Shown here: piece after piece, positions 7,620-18,211 of the stretch
Numbering within the stretch: position 1 is the first letter of the stretch
How the letters are laid out: the number at the start of each line of letters is the position of its first letter
Source of the DNA: Georgenia sp. EYE_87
GTDB taxonomy: Bacteria > Actinomycetota > Actinomycetes > Actinomycetales > Actinomycetaceae
DNA: 64,000 nucleotides
Direction: 5' to 3'
Assembly (NCBI RefSeq): GCF_023148685.1
Contig: NZ_JAHXNL010000001.1
Coordinates: forward strand, 248,001-312,000
The notes under the pieces: generated by a model
What the model was told of the DNA's origin: nothing
The model's input: the letters and a program-made list of their open reading frames with translations, nothing else
Database searches by the model: none
Made by a program: the position numbers and the translations under genes

Positions 7620-7907
7620 ATGTTCCGCAACGGCCTGCAGCCGAGCCACATCATCATCCTCTTCCTCGTCGTGCTGCCCCTGATCCTGGTAGTCGTTGGA
7701 GTCGTGCTGCTGGTGCGCCGAACCCAGAGACGTCCGCAGGCGACTACGCCTCAGGTCGGCGGACCGCAGTGGCACCCGCCGCCACCCGCCTCGCCCGTCC
7801 CTGACCCGATCGACCAAGTCCGTCGGCTCGCGGACCTCAGGGACTCCGGGGTGATAAGCGAGGAGGAGTACCAGGCCCGGAAGAACAAGCTCCTCGGCGA
7901 CATCTGA
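7620..7907 (+). CDS. SHOCT-domain membrane protein with a TatA-like N-terminus
   Basis: 95 aa. It begins MFRNGLQPSHIIIL, identical over 14 residues to the window's own TatA (start 27339). A hydrophobic segment to about residue 30 and a basic stop (RRTQRRP) follow. After a proline-rich linker the C-terminus is a SHOCT module (DQVRRLADLRDSGVISEEEYQARKNKLLGDI). SHOCT modules are short oligomerisation domains at the ends of membrane proteins. The TatA hinge and amphipathic helix are absent, so Tat function is unlikely. The stop overlaps the next start, forming a two-gene operon. Confidence 0.75.
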   Translation: MFRNGLQPSHIIILFLVVLPLILVVVGVVLLVRRTQRRPQATTPQVGGPQWHPPPPASPVPDPIDQVRRLADLRDSGVISEEEYQARKNKLLGDI

Positions 7908-8209
7908 TGAGGACCGACCAAGGCCGCGCCGCGCGCAAGGCGTCCGTCGTCGAGGCACGCCTGTTCTGGGCAGGGATGCTCGCACTGGCAGTCGGCGTCG
8001 TGGCGCTCGTCCTGGCGCTTGGCGTCTCGCTGATCGGCGCGGCCACCGGCGGCGATCGCAGCAGCATGGCCACCGTGTACCTCGTGTTCGGCGTCGTGAG
8101 CCTCGCAGTCGCGGGACTCATCGCACTGGCCCGGCATATCCGCGGCTTCATGAACCGCGACCTGTACGCCCGCCGCGCCACTGAAGAGAGGCAGCGGCGC
8201 CGGCCGTAG
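7907..8209 (+). CDS. Small membrane protein, two transmembrane segments
   Basis: 100 aa. Two hydrophobic helices are visible (about residues 20-48 and 57-80) with positively charged ends, giving cytoplasmic termini by the positive-inside rule. The ATG overlaps the TGA of the SHOCT gene by one base, so they are translationally coupled and likely act together at the membrane. No named domain is recognised. Confidence 0.65.
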   Translation: MRTDQGRAARKASVVEARLFWAGMLALAVGVVALVLALGVSLIGAATGGDRSSMATVYLVFGVVSLAVAGLIALARHIRGFMNRDLYARRATEERQRRRP

Positions 8210-8237
8210 CAGCACGGTGAGGCGGCACCATGGGCAT

Positions 8238-8834
8238 GTGGCACTGACACCCTGCACCGACCTGTCCGCAGCGGACTGGCTCACCACCAGCGATCTGCCG
8301 TGGGAGCGGCTCGTCACGCTCGGTCCCTCCGGCTTCACGGCCTACGCACGACTGCGCTTCATCCCCGACCCCGCGTACGACGGCCAATCCGAGAACGACG
8401 TCAAGGTTGACGACGATCACCCCTCGGACCTGGCGCAGCTGTGCGCCGTCCTCGAAGTGCTGGCGACCCACACGACCACGCCGGATGACTGGTACGTCGC
8501 CTACTGGGACGGCTGGCCGCTGGAGTCATTCCCTGAGTACGTCCTGCAGGCACCACTGCTGCACCTACCGAACCGCGACTACTTCCTACTACGCGGACAG
8601 GCGGCAGACCTGACTGAAGCAAGCGAGGTCTGGCCCGGTCACCCGAATCTCAAACTGCCGATCCGCCCCGCCTTCGTCTGGCCGGCGGACCGCGCCTGGT
8701 GCGTCACCACAGATGTCGACCCGCACTGGGCGGGCATCGGCGCCGACTACGGCGCGATCAACGAGCTACTAGCGGCCACAAACCTCGACGTGGTCCCCAC
8801 GGACTTCGGCGCAGAGCAGCCGCACTACCGATAA
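8238..8834 (+). CDS. Hypothetical protein of about 198 aa
   Basis: Soluble and acidic, with no signal peptide. It contains ADWLTTSDLPWERLVTLGPSGFTAYARLRFIPDP near the start, WYVAYWDGWP in the middle, and AFVWPADRAWCVTTDVDPHWAGIG near the end. I believe similar proteins are widespread unannotated singletons in actinomycetes, but I cannot name a family. The GTG at 8238 was preferred; a GTG at 8217 in the same frame adds seven residues. It begins 28 nt after the membrane protein gene and could be the third gene of that unit. Confidence 0.65.
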   Translation: MALTPCTDLSAADWLTTSDLPWERLVTLGPSGFTAYARLRFIPDPAYDGQSENDVKVDDDHPSDLAQLCAVLEVLATHTTTPDDWYVAYWDGWPLESFPEYVLQAPLLHLPNRDYFLLRGQAADLTEASEVWPGHPNLKLPIRPAFVWPADRAWCVTTDVDPHWAGIGADYGAINELLAATNLDVVPTDFGAEQPHYR

Positions 8835-8946
8835 GTCGGATTCGTGATAACCAACGTATAGCGCACCGGGGGGCTTGCGGCAAGACCCACCCCGTCGCGC
8901 AGAATCTCGGGCTCAGGCGGATCCAGACGAGCCCGGAGCTGATGAC

Positions 8947-11178
8947 GTGTCCCGCGTGGTGACCAGTGCCTTCGACCTGCCCGACCACCTTGCCCACAAG
9001 GCAGCGGCGGCGCTGATAGCCGACGACGAGCAGCACTTCGCGGCGATCGCGGAGAGCCTCGAACAGTCGGTCACCGACCTGTCCGATCGTCTCGACGCCG
9101 CGCGCCGAGCCCCCGGCGGCACCGGCCAGGAGGCGATGGACCGCGACCTGGAGGTCCACCGGCTGACCTCCCGGCTACGCACCCTGCGCCGCTTCGACCT
9201 CGACCTGTGCCTGGGCCGCACTGTCGCGTCGGACGGGGCCGAGCCCGTCTACGTCGGCCGACTCGGGCTCACGGACAGGGCGGGGCGCCGGCTGCTGGTC
9301 GACTGGCGCTCCCCCGCTGCCGAGCCGTTCTTCGGGGCGACCCACGCCAACCCGATGGGCCTGACCAGCCGCCGACGGTATCGGTGGACCCGAGGCCGGG
9401 TCGGCGACTACTGGGACGAGGTCTTCACCCCCGACGGGCTCGAGCAGCACGCCGCGCTCGACGACCAGTCCGCGTTCATCGCCAGCCTGGGCGCCAGCCG
9501 GTCCCCCCGGATGCGCGACGTCCTCGGCACCATCCAGGCGGACCAGGACGCCATCATCCGCGCGGGTTCCTGCGGCGCGCTCGTCGTCGACGGCGGTCCC
9601 GGCACCGGCAAGACCGTCGTCGCCCTCCACCGCACCGCCTACCTGCTGTACTCCGACCCGCGCCTCGGCCACCGCCGCGGCGGCGTGCTGTTCGTGGGCC
9701 CGCACGAGCCGTACCTGGCGTACGTCTCCGACGTGCTGCCCAGCCTGGGCGAGGAGGGCGTGCAGACGGCGACCCTCCGGGACCTCGTGTCCGAGGGGGC
9801 GACGGCGACCGCCGAGCCCGACCCGCAGGTCGCCCGCCTCAAGGCGTCGGCGGACCTGGTGCGGGCGGTCGAGCCCGCGGTCCGTCTGTACGAGGAGCCG
9901 CCCGCCGAGGGGATGACCGTCGAGACACCCTGGGCCGACCTCTGGCTCAGCCCGCGCGACTGGGCCGAGGCGTTTGCGACGCCGGACCCCGGCACCCCGC
10001 ACAACGACGCGCGCGACCAGGTCTGGGAGGCGTTGCTCGAGATTCTGGTGGACAAGCTCAGGGACGAGCTCGACGACGTCCTCGGCGGCCCCGGAGAGAA
10101 CCGGGACGACGGCGATGAGGACAAGTTCGACGCGTACGGGCGGGCCGGCGAGAGAGCCGACGGCGACCTCCGCCGATCCCTGGCCGCCAACCGCGAGCTC
10201 GTGCGGGCCTTCGGCCGGGCGTGGCCGCTGCTGGAGGCGGCCGACGTCGTCGGGGACCTCTGGTCAGTGCCCGCCTACCTGCGCATGTGCGCGCCGTGGC
10301 TGCGGCCCGGGGAGGTGTCCGCGCTGCAACGCTCGGACGCCCACGCGTGGACGGAATCCGACCTGCCGCTTCTCGACGCGGCGCGGCGGCGGCTCGGCGA
10401 CCCGCAGGCGTCGCGCCACCGTCGGCGGCGCGAGGCGGCTGCCGCCGCCGAGCGCCAGCGCATGGCCGACGTCGTCGGTGACCTGATCGCGACCGACGAC
10501 TCGGAGATGGGTGTGATGTCGATGCTGCGCGGCCAGGACCTACGGGCCGCTCTGGCGGGCGGCTCGGCACTGCCCAGCACCGACCCCGACGTCCTCGCCG
10601 GCCCGTTCGCGCACGTCGTCGTGGATGAGGCGCAGGAGCTGACCGACGCCGAGTGGCAGATGCTGCTGGCCCGATGCCCGTCCCGGAGCTTCACCGTCGT
10701 CGGTGACCGCGCGCAGGCCCGGCACGGGTTCGCGGAGTCCTGGCAGGAGCGGCTGGCGCGGGTCGGGCTCGACCAGGTCCACCTCGCCTCCCTGAGCATC
10801 AACTACCGGACGCCGGAGGAGGTGATGGCCGAGGCCGAGCCGGTCATCCGGGCGGTGCTCCCGAACGCGAACGTGCCGACCTCCGTGCGCCGGAGCGGCG
10901 TTCCGGTCCGCCACGGGTCGACCGCCGACCTGGATTCCATCCTCGACAGGTGGCTCGACGACCACGCCGACGGCGTCGCGTGCGTCATCGGCGACCCCAC
11001 GTTCAGGGCGACGTCCCGCGTCCGGGCCCTGGCCCCGGAGCACGCGAAGGGCCTCGAGTTCGACCTGGTCGTCCTCATCGATCCCGAGTCGTTCGGGGTG
11101 GGCATCGAGGGCGCCGTCGACCGCTACGTGGCGATGACCAGAGCGACCCAGCAGCTCGTCGTGCTCACGACGCCCTGA
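8947..11178 (+). CDS. HelD-like UvrD/Rep-superfamily ATPase
   Basis: About 743 aa. Walker A GGPGTGKT is at about residue 216, Walker B/motif II (VVVDEAQELTDAEW) near 558, a motif-III-like VGDRAQ follows, and the C-terminus has a UvrD motif VI-like AMTRATQQLVVL. The N-terminal ~100 residues are a charged coiled coil, matching HelD, which inserts an arm into RNA polymerase. Actinobacterial HelD releases stalled RNA polymerase from DNA, and some variants give rifampicin tolerance. The GTG start at 8947 (MSRVVTSAFDLPDH) is preferred to a TTG at 8875. Monocistronic, convergent with the UvrA-like gene. Confidence 0.85.
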   Translation: MSRVVTSAFDLPDHLAHKAAAALIADDEQHFAAIAESLEQSVTDLSDRLDAARRAPGGTGQEAMDRDLEVHRLTSRLRTLRRFDLDLCLGRTVASDGAEPVYVGRLGLTDRAGRRLLVDWRSPAAEPFFGATHANPMGLTSRRRYRWTRGRVGDYWDEVFTPDGLEQHAALDDQSAFIASLGASRSPRMRDVLGTIQADQDAIIRAGSCGALVVDGGPGTGKTVVALHRTAYLLYSDPRLGHRRGGVLFVGPHEPYLAYVSDVLPSLGEEGVQTATLRDLVSEGATATAEPDPQVARLKASADLVRAVEPAVRLYEEPPAEGMTVETPWADLWLSPRDWAEAFATPDPGTPHNDARDQVWEALLEILVDKLRDELDDVLGGPGENRDDGDEDKFDAYGRAGERADGDLRRSLAANRELVRAFGRAWPLLEAADVVGDLWSVPAYLRMCAPWLRPGEVSALQRSDAHAWTESDLPLLDAARRRLGDPQASRHRRRREAAAAAERQRMADVVGDLIATDDSEMGVMSMLRGQDLRAALAGGSALPSTDPDVLAGPFAHVVVDEAQELTDAEWQMLLARCPSRSFTVVGDRAQARHGFAESWQERLARVGLDQVHLASLSINYRTPEEVMAEAEPVIRAVLPNANVPTSVRRSGVPVRHGSTADLDSILDRWLDDHADGVACVIGDPTFRATSRVRALAPEHAKGLEFDLVVLIDPESFGVGIEGAVDRYVAMTRATQQLVVLTTP

Positions 11179-11254
11179 GGCTGGCGACCTCGGGCCGTTC
11201 GGGGCATCGCGCCGGTCAGCACCGCTGCCCCAGGGGTGACCCGGATCCGCCGCC

Positions 11255-13645
<2,391 letters not shown>

Positions 13646-13727
13646 CGGGTCTCCATCTCTCGGGGCGGGCCGGGCCGCCGTCGGGCGTGGCTGTCGTCAG
13701 ACCATCTCAGCACCAGGCGGGTCCGGC

Positions 13728-14138
13728 TCAGCGAATTTCCTGGATCCGGAGGAGGTTGCCGGCCGGGTCGCGCACGGCGCAGTCCCGCACCCCGTAGGGC
13801 TGCTCGGTCGGCTCCTGCACGATCTCGGCGTCGCTCGCCGCGAGCCGCTCGAAGGTGCCGTCGAGATCGTTGGTGGCCAGGAGGAGCATGGCGTAGGTGC
13901 CCTTGGCCATCATCTCGGCGATGGTACGGCGCTCCTCGTCGGTGATGCCCGGGTTCGCCGCGGGCGGGTCGAGGACGACGGACGTGCCGGGCTGGTCGAC
14001 GGGGCCGACCGTGATCCAGCGCATCTTGCCCCTGCCCACGTCGTTGCGGACCTCGAAGCCGAGGATGTCGCGGTAGAACGCCAGGGAGGCGTCCGGGTCG
14101 TCGTGCGGGAGGAAGCTCGCGTGAATGGTGATGTCCAT
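13728..14138 (-). CDS. VOC (glyoxalase/bleomycin-resistance) family protein
   Basis: 136 aa, starting MDITIHASFLPHDD. Two beta-alpha-beta-beta-beta halves are visible: PDASLAFYRDILGFEVR in the first, and GTFERLAASDAEIVQEPTEQPYGVRDCAVRDPAGNLLRI in the second, with the usual terminal DPAGN. It begins 5 nt after the AraC-type gene stop, so the two are an operon; such pairs are common in actinomycetes. The start was chosen at the family-typical methionine. Substrate unknown. Confidence 0.85.
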   Translation of the reverse strand: MDITIHASFLPHDDPDASLAFYRDILGFEVRNDVGRGKMRWITVGPVDQPGTSVVLDPPAANPGITDEERRTIAEMMAKGTYAMLLLATNDLDGTFERLAASDAEIVQEPTEQPYGVRDCAVRDPAGNLLRIQEIR

Positions 14139-14143
14139 GGCGA

Positions 14144-14593
14144 TCAGGCTAGGTGCGGCGCCGCGGCGCGTGCTTCTCGATTCCTGACCGGTCTGGTGAC
14201 CTGTTTGGCGACGCACGGGGCGATCCCCTCCGTCGCGCCCGCCGACTCGCGCCGGTAGGTGCTGGGCGGCACGCCCACCAGCTCGGTGAACCGCGTGCTG
14301 AAGGTCCCCAGCGAGGAGCAGCCGACGGCGAAGCAGACCTCCGTCACGCTGAGGTCGCCACGGCGCAGCAGCGCCATCGCCCGCTCGATGCGACGCGTCA
14401 TCAGGTAGGAGTACGGCGACTCGCCGTAGGCCTGGCGGAACTGTCGGCTGAGGTGCCCGGCGGACATGTGCACGCCACGGGCCAGCGCCTCGACGTCCAG
14501 GGGCTGCGCGTACTCGCGGTCGATCCGGTCCCGCACCCGGCGCAACAGCGCGAGGGCGCGCAGGCGCTGAGTGTCGGCCGACCCGCTGATCAT
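14144..14593 (-). CDS. AraC-family transcriptional regulator (DNA-binding domain only)
   Basis: 149 aa, consisting almost entirely of the double HTH of AraC proteins: LDVEALARGVHMSAGHLSRQFRQAYGESP for the first HTH and LSVTEVCFAVGCSSLGTFSTRFTELVGVPPSTYRR for the second and the family signature. No effector domain is present. ATG 14593 begins MISGSADTQRLRAL. It lies immediately upstream of the VOC gene, which it probably co-regulates, and is divergent from the DUF2975 gene. Confidence 0.85.
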   Translation of the reverse strand: MISGSADTQRLRALALLRRVRDRIDREYAQPLDVEALARGVHMSAGHLSRQFRQAYGESPYSYLMTRRIERAMALLRRGDLSVTEVCFAVGCSSLGTFSTRFTELVGVPPSTYRRESAGATEGIAPCVAKQVTRPVRNREARAAAPHLA

Positions 14594-14694
14594 GGGCGTG
14601 ATCGTGCCACGCCGCAGGGCAGTTGCCCAGAGCCAGCCCGCGGTCCCCCGGCGGCGCTGGTCGGCCACGGCGTGCGGTCGAAACGTGTTGCGCG

Positions 14695-14715
14695 ACCTAT
14701 CGTAGAACGATAGGT
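14695..14715. promoter_or_regulatory. Inverted repeat operator before the DUF2975/HTH operon
   Basis: ACCTATCG (14695-14702) and CGATAGGT (14708-14715) are perfect 8-bp arms around TAGAA, ending 31 nt before the DUF2975 start. The AT-rich repeat also resembles a -10 region. The HTH protein encoded in the same operon is the natural candidate ligand; the divergent AraC gene starts about 100 nt away on the other side. Confidence 0.6.
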
Positions 14716-14746
14716 TCATGCCGTCTCTCGATCTAAGGAGCCCTCC

Positions 14747-15259
14747 ATGGGAAACCTCGCCCTCCACGCGCTCAGGGTCGTGCTCGCGATCTGTCTCGCC
14801 GGCACGCTGTTCGTCCAGGTGGTGATGGTGCCGCTGCTCGCGGTGGACCTGCAGGACGACGAGGGGGTGGTCCTCGGGGGCCTCCGGCTGCCGGTGCTGG
14901 CCGTCGTCTTTCTCTGCCTCGTCCTCCTGGGCCTCGTCACGATCCAGGTGACGCTGGCCTGCGTGTGGCGGCTGCTGACGATGGTCCGCCGCGGCACCGT
15001 GTTCTCGCACGCGGCGTTCCGGTACGTCGACGTCGTCATCGGCGCGATCGCCGTGGCGTCCGTGCTGATGTTCGGGGTGGCCGTCGTCCTCGCCCCGGGC
15101 GAGCTGGCTCCCGGCATCGTCCTGCTGATCTGCGGCGCCGCCCTGATGATCGCCGGCGTGGCGCTGATCGTCTACGTGATGCGCATGCTGCTCGCCCAGG
15201 CGGTCGCGCGCGACACCGAGGCGAACAACCTCCGGGCCGAGCTCGACGAGGTGATCTGA
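14747..15259 (+). CDS. DUF2975 membrane protein
   Basis: 170 aa with four hydrophobic segments (about residues 8-30, 48-72, 95-118 and 122-145). The order of segments and the LLTMVRRGTVFSHAAFRYVD loop fit DUF2975. These proteins are regularly encoded with a small Cro/CI-type HTH protein, as here, and the pair is thought to form a membrane-associated regulatory unit. The AAGGAG before ATG 14747 is well spaced. The stop overlaps the HTH start (ATGA-type). Confidence 0.85.
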   Translation: MGNLALHALRVVLAICLAGTLFVQVVMVPLLAVDLQDDEGVVLGGLRLPVLAVVFLCLVLLGLVTIQVTLACVWRLLTMVRRGTVFSHAAFRYVDVVIGAIAVASVLMFGVAVVLAPGELAPGIVLLICGAALMIAGVALIVYVMRMLLAQAVARDTEANNLRAELDEVI

Positions 15260-15513
15260 TGCCGATCGTCGTCGACATCGACGTCATGCTGGCCCGGCGC
15301 AAGATGGCGGTCGGCACGCTCGCCGAGCGGGTCGGGATCACGCCGGCAAACCTCGCGGTGCTCAAGAACGGCCGGGCCAAGGCCGTCCGCTTCACGACGC
15401 TGGCAGCGCTGTGCGAGGTGCTCGACTGCCAGCCCGGCGACCTGCTGCGCTGGGAGCCCGAGGACCAGGCCGCCGTGGTGACGGCGGCGGACGGTGGGCG
15501 CAGCGAGAAGTGA
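15259..15513 (+). CDS. Small Cro/CI-family HTH regulator (YozG-like)
   Basis: 84 aa. The HTH spans roughly residues 15-60 (GTLAERVGITPANLAVLKNGRAKAVRFTTLAALCEVLDCQPGDLL), close to the YozG family found next to DUF2975. The ATG overlaps the DUF2975 stop. Likely binds the inverted repeat upstream of its own operon; that is inference from position. Confidence 0.88.
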   Translation: MPIVVDIDVMLARRKMAVGTLAERVGITPANLAVLKNGRAKAVRFTTLAALCEVLDCQPGDLLRWEPEDQAAVVTAADGGRSEK

Positions 15514-15528
15514 CCGCGGCTGGCCCGG

Positions 15529-16101
15529 CTACGGCAGCCGTGACGCGCGGCGCACCACCGCGGCACCTGCCCGCTGCGGCTGCAGCGACACCGGGCTGAC
15601 CAGGACCGCCGGCCCCCTGCTGAGCACGCCGTCGGAGAGCACCCGGCAGCGCACTCCCCCGCGTCCGCGCATCGCCGCGTGGGCTCCCGGGGCGAGCACG
15701 TGGTCCATCCAGGCGCAGGGGTTCGCCGGCCGCCCGACCAGGAGCCGGACCGAGTCCCCGCGCGACTCGAGCACGATCTCCTCGCCCAGCATCGGGGCCA
15801 GCTCCGCACCCCTCAGCACGACGTTGCGCCGGGCGAGGAGGGGGTCGAACGGGCCCACCCCGAGCTCCGTCGCCATGGCCTCGAGGGCCTCGACGGCGAT
15901 CAGGGTCACGGCGGCGTCCAGGTGGGCAGCCTTGCCGAAGAACCTGTCGCCGACGATGCCCTTGCCGGCCACGAGCTCGACCCGCTCGGCGTCGGCCGTC
16001 GGGACGTCCGCCGCGCCGTCGCGCGCCCGCCCGAAGTAGGCATGCTGCGGCGAGACGAGCAGGTGCAGGATCTCGACGTCGTACCGGTGGCCCGCCCTCA
16101 C
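15529..16101 (-). CDS. MOSC-domain protein
   Basis: 190 aa. Core motifs: ELVAGKGIVGDRFFGK, ARRNVVLRGAELAPMLGEE and RPANPCAWMD with the conserved cysteine. MOSC domains bind molybdenum cofactor or carry sulfur in its metabolism; stand-alone versions are mostly uncharacterised. The start is GTG. An N-terminal segment (EILHLLVSPQHAYFGR) matches the longer YiiM-unlike actinobacterial subgroup. The 3' ends of this gene and the HTH gene converge 15 nt apart. Confidence 0.85.
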   Translation of the reverse strand: MRAGHRYDVEILHLLVSPQHAYFGRARDGAADVPTADAERVELVAGKGIVGDRFFGKAAHLDAAVTLIAVEALEAMATELGVGPFDPLLARRNVVLRGAELAPMLGEEIVLESRGDSVRLLVGRPANPCAWMDHVLAPGAHAAMRGRGGVRCRVLSDGVLSRGPAVLVSPVSLQPQRAGAAVVRRASRLP

Positions 16102-16149
16102 GTTCCCGAGTGTTCCACGCCGTCGGCACTGCAGCTGTACGGGGCGCGG

Positions 16150-16836
16150 TCAGCCGCCCGGACGCAGCAGGATCCAGGTGGCGCCCGCTCGCCCGAGCTC
16201 GCGCCCGTCGGCGCCGTAGGCGGTGGTCGCCGTGAAGTACTTGCGGCCGTCCTGCCCGAGCAGCTCCCCCATGACCACGACGTCCTCGCCGGCCTGCGGG
16301 GTGGCCGAGACCTGCGCCGTCATCCGCCCGAGCACCATGGGGCGCCCCTCGATCGGCGCCGCCCAGCCGCCGGGGCAGTCCAGCGCCGCCCAGACGAGCT
16401 CCGTCCGCCCGGCGAGGTTGGCGGAGACGGACCACACGCACGCGGTGCGTCCGTCCGCGAGCCGTCCCGGCTCCAGTCGCAGGCCGTCGCCCGGGTCCCG
16501 GGCCGGGCCGCAGACGAAGCAGTGCGGGAACGGGTGCTGGTGACGGCCGCCGTAGTGCTCCGCCGTCGTCCGTGCGACCTTCACGGGCACCGGTGACACG
16601 GCGGGGAGCGCGTCACCGGTGTGCGGCGCTGCCTCGGCCACGAGCACGTCGTCGGAAATCAGCCGCACGCCGTCGTCGGCGCGGGTGAGCCGCAGCGGCC
16701 GGTCGAGGGGCGGCGGGACCCGCAGCGTGACCGTGACCGGCCCCGGGCCGAGCGCGGCGGCGACCAGGCCGGCGACGTACCCGCCGTTGCCGGAGTCGTC
16801 GGGCCCGCGGAAGCGGCGGTCCACCGTGATCGTCAT
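16150..16836 (-). CDS. Hotdog-fold (thioesterase-like) protein
   Basis: 228 aa, starting MTITVDRRFRGPDDSGNGGYVAG. A central CFVCGPARDPGDGL motif with two cysteines is characteristic of a hotdog-like family in actinomycetes. The halves resemble two fused hotdog units (GNGGYVAGLVAAAL, and WAALDCPGGWAA). No catalytic assignment is possible. Not obviously in an operon with its neighbours. Confidence 0.7.
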   Translation of the reverse strand: MTITVDRRFRGPDDSGNGGYVAGLVAAALGPGPVTVTLRVPPPLDRPLRLTRADDGVRLISDDVLVAEAAPHTGDALPAVSPVPVKVARTTAEHYGGRHQHPFPHCFVCGPARDPGDGLRLEPGRLADGRTACVWSVSANLAGRTELVWAALDCPGGWAAPIEGRPMVLGRMTAQVSATPQAGEDVVVMGELLGQDGRKYFTATTAYGADGRELGRAGATWILLRPGG

Positions 16837-16920
16837 GGCCAGCACGGTAGCGTCCGGCCCGGCGCCGAGGACCGGGTGCGGGACCTCGAAGCGATGAGGG
16901 GGCGGGTCACCCCGCGGTCG

Positions 16921-17301
16921 TCACGCGGGCTGGATGACGTCCCAGCGGTTGCCGTAGAGGTCCTCGACGATGATCACGCGCCCGTGGGGCTCCTCGCGGA
17001 TCTCCTCGGTCGGCACGGCGCCGTGCGCGAGGGCCTGGGCGAGGGTCGCGTCCAGGTCGTCCACGTGCAGGAAGAAGCCGACGGAGTCCCCGTTCTGCCG
17101 GCCGACGAGGGCCTCCTGCCCGGGCTTGGCGACGGCGAGGCGCAGCCCGGCCCCGCCGTCGGGCGAGCCGACGACGACCCAGCGCCTGCCGGCGCCCTGC
17201 GGGCTGTCCTCGAGCAGGTCGAGCCCGAAGGCCCCGGTGTAGAAGGCGATCGCCTCGTCGTAGTCGCGGACGAGGACGTTCACCAGCGCGACGCGTGCCA
17301 T
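16921..17301 (-). CDS. VOC family protein
   Basis: 126 aa, starting MARVALVNVLVRDYDEAIAFYTGAFGLDLLED. The second half gives GFFLHVDDLDATLAQALAHGAVPTEEIREEPHGRVIIVEDLYGNRWDVIQP, a full two-module glyoxalase/VOC fold. Candidate metal ligands are few, as in many resistance-type VOC proteins. Substrate unknown. Same strand as the flanking esterase gene but 91 nt apart. Confidence 0.85.
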   Translation of the reverse strand: MARVALVNVLVRDYDEAIAFYTGAFGLDLLEDSPQGAGRRWVVVGSPDGGAGLRLAVAKPGQEALVGRQNGDSVGFFLHVDDLDATLAQALAHGAVPTEEIREEPHGRVIIVEDLYGNRWDVIQPA

Positions 17302-17392
17302 GCCACTCCCTGTGCTGGTCGGTCTGACGGTGCTGATCGGTCTGACCCTGCTGATCGGTGCTGCGCGGTGAGGCCGGATCCCGGAACTTCGT

Positions 17393-18184
17393 CTAGGAGC
17401 CGGTGACGGCCGCAGCGCGGTCGCCGAGCGGGAGCCAGGCGAGCACGTCCTGGATCGTCGCGTCCCAGAAGGCCCAGTCGTGCGCGCCGGGGCGCACGTC
17501 CGTCGTGAGGTCCGCGCCGGCGCGCACCGCCGCCCGGGCGAAGCTCTCCTGCTGCGCCAGGAGCGGGTCGTCGGTGCCGCACGTCGCGTACAGGCGCGGC
17601 AGGGCTGAGGGCGCGGTGCGGTCGAGGAGCGCCAGCAGGTCGTGGTCGGTCCCCCGCAGCGCGGCGGTGCCGAAGACCCGCTCGAGGAGCTCGGGCATGT
17701 CCCCGTCATCCTGGAGCCACGCCACGTCGAGGGCGCCCGAGAGCGACGCCGCCGCCGCGAACCGGTCCGGCCGGGACAGGGCCCAGCGCATCGCGCCGTA
17801 CCCGCCCATGGACAGCCCGGCCACGAAGGTGTCCTCGCGGCGGTCGGAGACGCGGAAGAGCTGGCCGACGACGTGCGGCAGCTCGTCCATGAGGAAGGTG
17901 CCGTACCGGTTCCCGTGGTGCTCGTCCACGTAGAAGCTGCGGTCCACCTGGGGCATCACGACGGCGAGACCGCGGTCGGCGACGTAGCGCTCGATCGAGG
18001 TGCGGCGGGTCCAGATCGTCGCGTCGTCGCTGAGTCCGTGCAGCAGGTAGAGCACCGGCGGCGGGCCCGCGGGCGCCGCCCCGGTCATCCCGATCTGCTG
18101 CGTCGTCGCCTGCGGCAGGATCACCGTCATGGACGTGCTGAGCCCCAGCACGTCGGAGAAGAAGTCGCAGCGCAGCAGCGCCAT
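17393..18184 (-). CDS. Alpha/beta-hydrolase, esterase family (antigen 85/FrmB-like)
   Basis: 263 aa. The nucleophile elbow GLSMGGYGAMRWAL contains the serine at about residue 124. The oxyanion segment is LYLLHGLSDDATIW, the acid is in CGTDDPLL and the histidine in PGAHDWAFWD. This is the esterase D/antigen 85 family, acting on small acyl esters (FrmB on S-formylglutathione). No signal peptide, so cytoplasmic. Starts at ATG 18184, 28 nt after bioY starts the next unit downstream. Confidence 0.85.
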   Translation of the reverse strand: MALLRCDFFSDVLGLSTSMTVILPQATTQQIGMTGAAPAGPPPVLYLLHGLSDDATIWTRRTSIERYVADRGLAVVMPQVDRSFYVDEHHGNRYGTFLMDELPHVVGQLFRVSDRREDTFVAGLSMGGYGAMRWALSRPDRFAAAASLSGALDVAWLQDDGDMPELLERVFGTAALRGTDHDLLALLDRTAPSALPRLYATCGTDDPLLAQQESFARAAVRAGADLTTDVRPGAHDWAFWDATIQDVLAWLPLGDRAAAVTGS

Positions 18185-18211
18185 GGGTGCTCCTCGGTCT
18201 CTACCGGTGGG

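Noticed and set aside
8875-8946. HelD start at the TTG
   Set aside because: The 24 added residues are unlike the family; GTG 8947 fits better.
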